From Flavobacteriaceae bacterium (GTDB lineage: Bacteria; Bacteroidota; Bacteroidia; Flavobacteriales; Flavobacteriaceae), in NCBI GenBank assembly GCA_002693605.1, contig NZQO01000059.1:1-12241 (forward strand): a DNA stretch of 12,241 nt. Direction: 5' to 3'. The position numbers were made by a program, and so were the translations under genes. Below, piece by piece: positions 6,336 through 12,241 of this stretch (position 1 is its first letter; every line of letters starts with the position of its first letter). Under the pieces are notes generated by a model. That model did not search any database, was not told the DNA's origin, and saw nothing but the letters and a program-made list of their open reading frames with translations.

Positions 6336-7301
6336 TTGAACAGACACCAACAAATACTTTCCGTTGCAAAAAAAACCATTGAGACTGAGGGTCAGGCAAT
6401 TCTGAACCTTATCGATCTCCTCGACGACGAGTTTGCGCAGGCAGTCGAGTACCTCTTTGAAAGCCAAGGCCGCGTTATCGTAACGGGCATTGGCAAGAGC
6501 GCAAATATTGCCACTAAAATCGTCGCCACCCTTAACAGCACGGGTACGCCGGCCATCTTTATGCACGCCGCCGATGCCATTCACGGCGACCTGGGGACCA
6601 TCCTGGAGAACGATACGGTAATCTGTATTTCCAAAAGTGGCAATACCCCCGAGATAAAGGTCCTCGTACCGTTAATAAAGGCCATTGGCAACAAGTTAAT
6701 CGGTATTACCTCCAACCGCGAATCATTTTTGGGCCAGCAGGCAGATTACGTGCTGCACGCCTTTGCCGAAAAAGAAGCGTGTCCCAACAACCTGGCCCCC
6801 ACCACGAGCACTACTGCACAATTGGTGATGGGAGACGCCCTCGCCATTGCGCTTTTGGACCTTCGCGGTTTTTCAAGCAAAGACTTTGCCAAATTTCACC
6901 CCGGCGGTTCGCTGGGCAAAAAATTGTACCTACGGGTTAGCGATTTAACTTCGCTCAACGAAAAACCCCAGGTATCCCCAGATACCGACGTGAAAAAAGT
7001 GATCGTTGAAATTTCCGAAAAGATGCTCGGCGTTACCGCAGTGGTAGAGAACGACACCATAGTAGGAATTATCACCGATGGCGACTTGCGCCGCATGCTC
7101 ACCAAAACAGATTCCTTTGCCGGTCTTACGGCCCGTGAAATCATGACCCAAAACCCTAAGATCATCGAAAACGACGCCATGGCCGTAGAGGCCATGGAAC
7201 TGATGGACACCCACGGTATTACCCAATTGCTGGCTGCGGAAAACGGCCGTTACAGTGGGGTCGTTCACATTCATAACCTAACAAAAGAAGGCATTATCTA
7301 A
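6336..7301 (+). CDS. kdsD: D-arabinose 5-phosphate isomerase (KdsD/KpsF family), TTG start
   Basis: The 321-residue protein consists of an N-terminal SIS (sugar isomerase) domain, about 35-170, and two CBS domains, about 210-262 and 270-321. SIS signatures include TGIGKSANIATKIVATLNST (Lys54), HAADAIHGDLG, SKSGNTPE, APTTSTT and, before the CBS pair, KFHPGGSLGKKL. It interconverts D-ribulose 5-phosphate and D-arabinose 5-phosphate, the first committed step to Kdo, an inner-core sugar of LPS; the CBS pair probably senses a nucleotide or sugar nucleotide. The start must be TTG at 6336: a TAA lies two codons upstream (TAA-ATT-TTG) and the next in-frame ATG falls beyond essential SIS residues. It is first of a rightward run with tatC only 16 bases downstream, a CMD-family gene and lptB. 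A capsule-specific KpsF role cannot be excluded, but no capsule genes are nearby. Confidence 0.94.
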   Translation: MNRHQQILSVAKKTIETEGQAILNLIDLLDDEFAQAVEYLFESQGRVIVTGIGKSANIATKIVATLNSTGTPAIFMHAADAIHGDLGTILENDTVICISKSGNTPEIKVLVPLIKAIGNKLIGITSNRESFLGQQADYVLHAFAEKEACPNNLAPTTSTTAQLVMGDALAIALLDLRGFSSKDFAKFHPGGSLGKKLYLRVSDLTSLNEKPQVSPDTDVKKVIVEISEKMLGVTAVVENDTIVGIITDGDLRRMLTKTDSFAGLTAREIMTQNPKIIENDAMAVEAMELMDTHGITQLLAAENGRYSGVVHIHNLTKEGII

Positions 7302-7317
7302 TAATCCATTTTCTTTT

Positions 7318-8169
7318 ATGGCCAAACGCTTAGCGCAACAAGACGAACAAAAGGAAATGTCCTTCCTGGACCACCTGGAAGAACTACGGTGGCACCTTAT
7401 ACGCTCCACCGTGGCCGTGGTGATCATGGGCTTGCTGGCCTTTGTTTTCAAGGATTTTATTTTCGACGTATTGCTCTTCGGGCCTAAAAAGGCAGATTTT
7501 CCCACATACAGGTTGCTGTGCAGGGCGGCAAATGCCATAGGAATGAATAGCTTCTGCTTCGACGAACTTCCGTTTCGAATTCAGAGCAGGACCATGTCGG
7601 GTCAGTTTTCGGCACATATTTGGACCTCGATTACGGCGGGCCTTATCGTCGCATTTCCCTACGTGCTCTATGAATTTTGGAAGTTTGTTAGTCCTGGTCT
7701 CATGCAGAACGAACGGAAAACAAGTCGCGGGTTCATCTTTATAGCCTCGCTCCTGTTTTTCATTGGCGTACTTTTCGGTTATTACGTAATAACGCCCCTT
7801 TCCATCAATTTCCTTGGCAGCTATCGCGTGAGCGAGGAGGTCTTTAACGATTTCGACCTGAGCAGCTACATCTCCCTGGTCAGAGCCTCGGTATTGGCAA
7901 GCGGACTGATTTTCGAATTGCCCATTATTATATTTTTCCTGACCAAAATTGGTTTGGTTACGCCGGAATTTCTTCGGAAATATCGAAAATTCGCGCTCGT
8001 TATCGTGCTTATCATTTCAGCCATCATTACACCGCCCGATATTGCCAGCCAGGTAATCGTGGCCGTGCCCGTGGTTATACTTTACGAAATCAGCATCTAT
8101 ATCTCGAAGGCGGTGGTGCGAAACCAAAAACGAAAGGAACGTAATAGCCCGGGAGGCAAAATGGGTTAA
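7318..8169 (+). CDS. tatC: Sec-independent protein translocase TatC
   Basis: TatC is the polytopic receptor of the twin-arginine pathway that binds signal peptides of folded cargo at the inner membrane. The 283-residue product has the cytoplasmic N-terminal signature SFLDHLEELRWHLIRS (Glu21-Glu22), about six hydrophobic segments, the first cytoplasmic loop FWKFVSPGLMQNERK with the conserved glutamate at 132, then FGYYVITPLSINFL. The first periplasmic loop (about 52-97) is longer than in E. coli TatC and contains two cysteines, Cys68 and Cys80, which could form a disulfide. The tail is basic (RNQKRKERN). It starts 16 bases after the kdsD stop, so the two are probably cotranscribed; a CMD-family gene follows after 54 bases. 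No tatA or tatB lies in the window, so the TatA-type partner must be encoded elsewhere. Confidence 0.96.
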   Translation: MAKRLAQQDEQKEMSFLDHLEELRWHLIRSTVAVVIMGLLAFVFKDFIFDVLLFGPKKADFPTYRLLCRAANAIGMNSFCFDELPFRIQSRTMSGQFSAHIWTSITAGLIVAFPYVLYEFWKFVSPGLMQNERKTSRGFIFIASLLFFIGVLFGYYVITPLSINFLGSYRVSEEVFNDFDLSSYISLVRASVLASGLIFELPIIIFFLTKIGLVTPEFLRKYRKFALVIVLIISAIITPPDIASQVIVAVPVVILYEISIYISKAVVRNQKRKERNSPGGKMG

Positions 8170-8223
8170 CGAAGACCCCTTTCAGATAGTTTCAATTTTC
8201 AACAACACTTTATATTTCATTAA

Positions 8224-8577
8224 ATGGAAAACAACATAGTAGACGAGTTCAATGCATACCGTTCAAAGATGAACGAGAAATTGATGGAGGACAACAACAA
8301 GATCATCAAGCGTATTTTTAACCTTGACACCAACGCCTTCGCCGAGGGCGCCCTCAACAAGCGAACCAAGGAACTGCTTGGGCTTGGGAACAGTATGGTG
8401 CTTCGTTGCGACGACTGCGTGCGCTACCACCTCGAGGCATGCCATAAATTGGGCATTTCGAAGGAAGAGGTTGTAGAGGCACTTAGTATTTCGCTCCTGA
8501 TTGGCGGAACTATTGTCATCCCGCACTTGCGTCGCGCCTACGAATTTTGGGAAGCGCTCGATGAAAAAAACGCCTAA
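8224..8577 (+). CDS. Carboxymuconolactone decarboxylase / AhpD-like family protein
   Basis: A 117-residue all-helical protein with the AhpD-type core MVLRCDDCVRYHLEACHKLG. Cys62 and Cys65 form a CxxC pair, followed by His69; Glu50 lies 12 residues before Cys62. This Glu-Cys-Cys-His spacing (12, 15 and 19) equals that of the proton-relay residues of mycobacterial AhpD (Glu118, Cys130, Cys133, His137); the AhpD His132 position is Asp64 here. The family includes disulfide reductases and peroxidase partners as well as true lactone decarboxylases. With the relay intact, a thiol redox role is more likely than aromatic catabolism, for which there are no neighbouring genes. It is cytoplasmic: no signal peptide is seen. 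It lies between tatC and lptB in one orientation (54 bases after tatC, 59 before lptB), so it is probably in the same transcript. The substrate is unknown. Confidence 0.88.
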   Translation: MENNIVDEFNAYRSKMNEKLMEDNNKIIKRIFNLDTNAFAEGALNKRTKELLGLGNSMVLRCDDCVRYHLEACHKLGISKEEVVEALSISLLIGGTIVIPHLRRAYEFWEALDEKNA

Positions 8578-8636
8578 TTTTTTCTTCGGAAAATTAAACC
8601 GTATTTTTACCCTTCGCATTCCAGAAAAGCCACTCC

Positions 8637-9377
8637 ATGAGACTAAGAGCCGAAAACCTGATCAAGCAATACAAGGGCCGAAAGGTAGTTAAGGGCATTT
8701 CCGTCGAGGTTAACCAGGGCGAGATCGTGGGGCTCCTGGGCCCAAACGGCGCCGGGAAGACCACTTCGTTCTACATGATCGTGGGGCTTATTAAGCCCAA
8801 TGGCGGCACCATTCACCTGGACGGTAAGAATATAACCAAATACCCCATGTACAAGCGTGCCCAAAACGGCATTGGCTATTTGGCACAGGAAGCTTCGGTA
8901 TTCAGAAAACTAAGCGTGGAGGACAATATTTTGAGTGTGCTCCAACTTACCGATTACTCCAAGAAGGAACAGGAGACAAAAATGGAATCGCTCATCGAGG
9001 AGTTTGGCCTCGGGCATATACGCACCAATCGCGGCGACTTGCTTAGCGGGGGCGAGCGCCGGCGCACCGAGATAGCACGGGCCCTGGCTACCGACCCACA
9101 TTTTATATTGCTCGATGAACCCTTTGCGGGCGTAGATCCTGTGGCCGTAGAAGATATTCAGCGTATCGTAGCACAGCTAAAGAACAAAAACATAGGCATC
9201 CTGATTACCGACCATAACGTGCAGGAAACTCTGGCCATTACCGACCGAACGTACTTAATGTTCGAGGGAAGCATCCTAAAGCACGGTTCGCCCGAGGAGT
9301 TAGCAGCTGACGAAATGGTTCGAAAAGTATATCTAGGGCAGAACTTTGAGCTTCGGAAGAAAAAAATTCTCTTCTAG
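8637..9377 (+). CDS. lptB: LPS export ABC transporter ATP-binding protein LptB
   Basis: A 246-residue ABC ATPase close to E. coli LptB (241). Motifs are Walker [10 protein letters not shown] (35-43), the Q-loop region [14 protein letters not shown], signature [15 protein letters not shown] near 140, Walker [14 protein letters not shown] and the switch histidine in [11 protein letters not shown]. The Phe-Arg pair after the Q-loop is the site that contacts LptF/LptG coupling helices in LptB. The tail [12 protein letters not shown] matches the LptB end. As a dimer at the inner membrane with LptF and LptG it hydrolyses ATP to extract LPS and push it along the LptC-A-D bridge. None of those partners is in the window. 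It is last of the kdsD-tatC-CMD-lptB run and is followed at once by a strong terminator; kdsD in the same run serves Kdo synthesis for the same LPS. Confidence 0.96.
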   Translation: MRLRAENLIKQYKGRKVVKGISVEVNQGEIVGLLGPNGAGKTTSFYMIVGLIKPNGGTIHLDGKNITKYPMYKRAQNGIGYLAQEASVFRKLSVEDNILSVLQLTDYSKKEQETKMESLIEEFGLGHIRTNRGDLLSGGERRRTEIARALATDPHFILLDEPFAGVDPVAVEDIQRIVAQLKNKNIGILITDHNVQETLAITDRTYLMFEGSILKHGSPEELAADEMVRKVYLGQNFELRKKKILF

Positions 9378-9417
9378 AAAAAAACCCGAAACGTTGTTTC
9401 GGGTTTCTTTTTTTTTA
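9378..9417. terminator. Bidirectional intrinsic terminator between lptB and the alcohol dehydrogenase gene
   Basis: A perfect 11-bp stem, AAACCCGAAAC (9382-9392) with GTTTCGGGTTT (9396-9406), has a 3-base loop. Ten T follow on the plus strand (9408-9417) and seven A precede it (9378-9384), giving a T run on the minus strand too. It ends the lptB run and lies 11 bases past the stop of the convergent gene. Confidence 0.93.
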
Positions 9418-9428
9418 TTTGAAAAGGA

Positions 9429-10481
9429 CTACGATTCCTTCAGCGATTTCATATCGATGACAAACCGGTACTTGACGTCACCATCCTGCACGCGCTTGTA
9501 GGCATCGTTAATCTCTTGCATGGAAATCATTTCCACATCGCACGTAATTCCGTGCTCGCCGCAAAAATCGAGCATTTCCTGGGTTTCCTTGATTCCTCCA
9601 ATTACCGAGCCTGCCACGCGTTTCCGGCCCAGTATCAGTCCGCCGCCGTGCATTGGGTCTAACGGCTCGATAGCACCCACCAAGACCATAGTCGCGTCGC
9701 GCTTAAGCAGGTTGATATACGGATTTAAGTCGTGGCCCACCGGTATGGTATTCAACAGAAAATCGAAGGTGCCGGCGTGCTTTTCCATTTCTTTTTCATC
9801 TTTTGAAATTAGCACCGAATCGGCCCCGAGGTGTTTGGCGTCTTCTTTTTTAGATGGCGAGGTAGTGATCATCACGGTTTCCGCGCCTATGGCATGCGCA
9901 AATTTTACGCCCATATGGCCCAGGCCGCCAAGGCCTATAACCCCGACCTTATCACCTTTCTTTACGTTCCAGTGGCGCAGGGGCGACCAGGTTGTAATGC
10001 CGGCGCACAATAGCGGTGCCACAGATTTTTCATCTAAAGTATCGGGCACTGATAGCACAAAATTTTTATCTACCACAATGTGCTCGGTATAGCCGCCGTA
10101 GGTATGGCCGCCAAGATGCTTGTCTTCCCCATTGTAGGTCATTACGGCTCCGTTCTCGCAATATTGCTCGAGGTCCTCCTTGCACGCACTGCAAGTTTGG
10201 CAAGAGTCTACCATACAGCCTACACCTACCAAGTCTCCTTCCTTGAAATTCTGGACGTTTTCGCCCACTTTGGTTACCCGTCCCACAATTTCGTGACCAG
10301 GAACAACGGGATACTTTGTCCCGCCCCAATCGTTGTGCACGGTATGGATATCACTGTGGCAAACCCCGCAATAGGTAATTTCCAATTCAACGTCGTCTGG
10401 CAGGACCTCCCTGCGTTCCAATGTAAACGGTTTTAAATCTTCTTTTTCGGAATGTGCCGCATAGGCCTTTACTTCTTTCAT
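9429..10481 (-). CDS. Zinc-dependent NAD(P) alcohol dehydrogenase, YahK/cinnamyl-alcohol-dehydrogenase type
   Basis: From ATG at 10481 the product has 350 residues, the same size as E. coli YahK (about 349) and aligning with it from the first residues (MKEVKAYAAHSEKEDLKPF). An in-frame ATG at 10523 would add 14 residues without family counterpart, so the shorter start is preferred. It is a medium-chain dehydrogenase: catalytic zinc ligands in YCGVCHSD (Cys41) and PGHE, structural zinc cysteines in SCQTCSACKEDLEQYC, LLCAGITTWSPLRHW, then the Rossmann loop GLGGLGHMG near 177. A second YahK-like block is GSVIGGIKETQEMLDFC. It likely reduces aldehydes to alcohols with NADPH in the cytoplasm; the natural substrate cannot be read from the sequence. 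It follows pssA on the same strand after 126 bases with no clear terminator between, so read-through is possible, but no functional link is evident. Confidence 0.93.
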   Translation of the reverse strand: MKEVKAYAAHSEKEDLKPFTLERREVLPDDVELEITYCGVCHSDIHTVHNDWGGTKYPVVPGHEIVGRVTKVGENVQNFKEGDLVGVGCMVDSCQTCSACKEDLEQYCENGAVMTYNGEDKHLGGHTYGGYTEHIVVDKNFVLSVPDTLDEKSVAPLLCAGITTWSPLRHWNVKKGDKVGVIGLGGLGHMGVKFAHAIGAETVMITTSPSKKEDAKHLGADSVLISKDEKEMEKHAGTFDFLLNTIPVGHDLNPYINLLKRDATMVLVGAIEPLDPMHGGGLILGRKRVAGSVIGGIKETQEMLDFCGEHGITCDVEMISMQEINDAYKRVQDGDVKYRFVIDMKSLKES

Positions 10482-10607
10482 AGCGTTATCGTTTTCAACG
10501 TAAAGTACCAATTTGGGACGCATTAAATGCTTCCAAAGGGTGTTTTAACCTAATTTTATCAATTGGGTAAAACGATGCTCCACTTACTGCGATTCAAACT
10601 GAAATGC

Positions 10608-11360
10608 TCACGCGGTTTTCACCGCTCGATTTTTCCCTATGGAAAGGGCAATATAGAGCAATATGATTACCGGAATTGCGATAAATTCCAGCAACAGGAG
10701 GGCTACTACGCAAACAGCCAGGAATAGATAGCGCAAGAGGTTCGTCTTAACGTCCCAAGTTTTGAATTTAAGTGCGAAGAGTGGTAGTTCGGCATTGAGC
10801 AATAACGCGCTCACCACGGTTAGCGTAACCAAAAACCAAGGCGCCAGTATGACTGCCTCGAGACCCTCGGAATACTGGAATTCCAATATCAACGGCAAAC
10901 TGAGAATTAGGAGCGCGTTTGCGGGGGTGGGCAGGCCTATAAAGCTATCGGTCTGCCTAGTATCCACATTGAACTTGGCCAATCTATAGGCTGAGGCCAC
11001 CGCTACGAGTAAGCCGATTAGCGGCAGGTAATTATCGAATCCGGAATTCCATGCGTGTGGGTGGAGTACATCGGCAATGACATAGGGGGTACCGTTAAAA
11101 GCTTGGCTCAATAATTGCACCATCACCACCGCAGGTGCGACGCCGCTGGTAACGACATCGGCAAGGGAATCCATCTGAAGGCCAACATCACTCTGAGCTT
11201 TTAGCAGGCGCGCGGCAAGACCGTCGAAAAAATCGAAGAATATTCCGAAGAAAACAAAGAAAGCGGCCGTCACCAAATCGCCCGAAACGGCGAATAACAC
11301 GGCAACACAGCCGCAAAGTAAGTTGAGCGAGGTGATTATGTTGGGTATTTGTTTTTTCAT
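10608..11360 (-). CDS. pssA: CDP-diacylglycerol--serine O-phosphatidyltransferase (phosphatidylserine synthase)
   Basis: From ATG at 11360 the product has 250 residues and begins MKKQIPNIITSLNLLCGC, the normal N-terminus of the family. An upstream in-frame ATG (11483) would add 41 residues across an AT-rich, promoter-like stretch and is rejected. The CDP-alcohol phosphatidyltransferase motif DG-x2-AR-x8-G-x3-D-x3-D is complete (DGLAARLLKAQSDVGLQMD, then Asp four residues on), with the aspartates that bind the metal and CDP. Several hydrophobic helices follow; the tail is basic. This integral inner-membrane enzyme joins CDP-diacylglycerol and L-serine to phosphatidylserine, which decarboxylation turns into phosphatidylethanolamine; psd is not in the window. 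Phosphatidylglycerophosphate or phosphatidylcholine synthases share the motif, but the N-terminus and length fit the PssA branch. Divergent from the PorV/PorQ-like gene. Confidence 0.92.
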   Translation of the reverse strand: MKKQIPNIITSLNLLCGCVAVLFAVSGDLVTAAFFVFFGIFFDFFDGLAARLLKAQSDVGLQMDSLADVVTSGVAPAVVMVQLLSQAFNGTPYVIADVLHPHAWNSGFDNYLPLIGLLVAVASAYRLAKFNVDTRQTDSFIGLPTPANALLILSLPLILEFQYSEGLEAVILAPWFLVTLTVVSALLLNAELPLFALKFKTWDVKTNLLRYLFLAVCVVALLLLEFIAIPVIILLYIALSIGKNRAVKTA

Positions 11361-11377
11361 AGAAACGCTTCTGTATG

Positions 11378-11404
11378 TAAAAATAGCAAAGTATTTACGT
11401 CTAA
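11378..11404 (-). promoter_or_regulatory. Candidate promoter of pssA
   Basis: On the minus strand TATTTTTA (11385-11378) is one base off the -7 consensus TAnnTTTG and lies 17 bases before the ATG, with TTA (11404-11402) 16 bases upstream. The core TTTGCTATTTTT (11390-11379) is identical to the one in the sucC promoter candidate. An overlapping TACTTTG (11393-11387) is an alternative -7 box. The leader would be very short, so the exact register is uncertain. Confidence 0.35.
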
Positions 11405-11485
11405 GCACTATGTGATACAATATGTGCCCGAAATTATAGTTTAGTATTCTGTAAAATAGTAAGATATTTGCGAAAAAAATCAAGC

Positions 11486-12241
11486 TTGAAGAAGAATTTC
11501 AGTATTGTCCTTTTATTATTTGCCATAGGGGTTAATGCCCAAAGTGTTAGGAAATACTCCAACGAATTTATGAACATTGGGGTAGATGCCGCCGCTTTTG
11601 GCATGGCAAATGCCGTAGTGGCCGCTACCAGCGATGTAAACTCGGGGTACTGGAATCCGGCTGGGCTGGTGCATCTAGAGGACAATCAACTGGCGCTCAT
11701 GCACGCTTCCTATTTCGCCAATATCGCCAATTACGATTACGCCGGATTTGCGATGCCCTTAGACGACCGAAGCGTGGTTGCGCTCTCGGCAATCCGGTTC
11801 GGGGTAGATGATATCTTGAATACCACGCAGCTTATCGATGACCAGGGAAGGATAGATTACAACCGCATCAGTCTTTTCTCGACCGCCGATTACGGTTTTA
11901 CTTTTTCCTATGCACGCAAGTTACCCCTCGACGGACTCAATGTGGGGGTAAACGCAAAGGTGATACGACGCATTATTGGCGATTTTGCCTCGTCGTGGGG
12001 CTTTGGCCTAGATGCCGGGGTGCAGTTTGAGACTGGCGATTGGAAATTCGGTTTAATGGCACGGGACATTACCACTACCTTCAATGCCTGGGCCATAGAT
12101 GAAGAGGAATTCGCTACGATTCAGGGTGCGGTCGCCGGACAAAATCAGGAACTCCCCGAAACTACCGAAATAACCATTCCGAAATTGCAGTTTGGGGTAT
12201 CGCGGAAGTTTATCTTCCATTACGATTTTTCACTGTTGAGA
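11486..12241 (+). CDS. PorV/PorQ-family outer-membrane beta-barrel protein (3' truncated by window edge), TTG start
   Basis: The frame is open from 11486 to the last base, 252 codons, with no stop in the window. Starting at TTG 11486 gives a clean signal peptide of about 18-19 residues (Lys-Lys-Asn, then IVLLLFAIG, ending Val-Asn-Ala before Gln-Ser). There is no in-frame ATG between the upstream TAA (11402) and 11570, and beginning at the 11570 ATG would lose the signal peptide; TTG at 11468 is a second possibility. The mature N-terminus carries the PorV/PorQ hallmark NIGVDAAAFGMANA followed by SGYWNPAGL, after which come alternating strands with aromatic girdle residues (GFTFSYARKL, SWGFGLDAGVQF). 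PorV and PorQ are type IX secretion components, but the family also includes related FadL-like barrels of unknown role, and this one is probably such a paralogue. No T9SS genes are nearby. Divergent from pssA. Confidence 0.82.
   Translation, partial: MKKNFSIVLLLFAIGVNAQSVRKYSNEFMNIGVDAAAFGMANAVVAATSDVNSGYWNPAGLVHLEDNQLALMHASYFANIANYDYAGFAMPLDDRSVVALSAIRFGVDDILNTTQLIDDQGRIDYNRISLFSTADYGFTFSYARKLPLDGLNVGVNAKVIRRIIGDFASSWGFGLDAGVQFETGDWKFGLMARDITTTFNAWAIDEEEFATIQGAVAGQNQELPETTEITIPKLQFGVSRKFIFHYDFSLLR

Noticed and set aside
9520..10092. 190-codon plus-strand frame inside the alcohol dehydrogenase gene
   Set aside because: It is antisense to a well-conserved zinc dehydrogenase. The Pro/Ser-rich translation is typical of a shadow frame.
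10482..10523. N-terminal extension of the alcohol dehydrogenase to the ATG at 10523
   Set aside because: YahK-type proteins begin at the residue encoded at 10481; the extra 14 residues are unmatched.
11361..11483. N-terminal extension of pssA to the ATG at 11483
   Set aside because: The added 41 residues have no family counterpart, lie in an AT-rich stretch holding promoter-like elements, and would bring the start almost up to the divergent gene.
1..12241. Mobile element, defence island, prophage or CRISPR array
   Set aside because: All complete genes are recognisable housekeeping or envelope genes except one small secreted protein. No transposase, integrase, terminal inverted repeats, tRNA attachment site or spaced repeats were seen, and codon use looks uniform.

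Overview
The window reads as ordinary chromosomal DNA of a marine-type member of the Bacteroidota, most likely a Flavobacteriaceae with mid-range GC. The evidence is the protein families (a PorV/PorQ-like outer-membrane protein, a RecQ with a long C-terminal extension, a Bacteroidota-type 401-residue LysA, a TatC with an enlarged first periplasmic loop), the general absence of Shine-Dalgarno sequences, AT-rich start regions, and one upstream element matching the Bacteroidota -7 consensus TAnnTTTG. I see no rRNA, tRNA, CRISPR array, insertion sequence, phage or integron signature, and no intergenic gap exceeds about 200 bases.

Layout, left to right. The 3' part of a DUF2254 membrane protein (+, cut by the window edge) converges on a small secreted TonB-C-terminal-like protein (-), with a bidirectional terminator between them. 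sucC (-, succinyl-CoA synthetase beta subunit, without sucD) ends at its own hairpin terminator and is divergent from lysA (+, diaminopimelate decarboxylase). lysA converges on recQ (-) over a G/C-rich bidirectional terminator. recQ is divergent from a four-gene rightward run: kdsD (arabinose-5-phosphate isomerase, start TTG), tatC, an AhpD/CMD-family redox protein and lptB, closed by another bidirectional terminator. Then come two leftward genes, a YahK-like zinc alcohol dehydrogenase and pssA (phosphatidylserine synthase). Divergent from pssA is a PorV/PorQ-family outer-membrane protein (start TTG) that runs off the right edge.

Several genes serve the envelope: kdsD supplies arabinose-5-phosphate for Kdo, lptB powers LPS transport, tatC exports folded proteins, pssA makes phosphatidylserine and from it phosphatidylethanolamine, lysA drains meso-diaminopimelate to lysine, and the barrel protein sits in the outer membrane. 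The rest is central metabolism (sucC), DNA repair (recQ) and redox (CMD protein, alcohol dehydrogenase).

I do not see a convincing undescribed system. The points most worth a second look are a RecQ lacking its zinc cysteines, an AhpD-like protein keeping the Glu/Cys/Cys/His relay spacing inside a Tat/LPS operon, an extracytoplasmic-sigma-like promoter before the small secreted gene with part of its motif repeated before recQ, a 12-base promoter element shared by sucC and pssA, and three non-ATG starts. These are modest observations.
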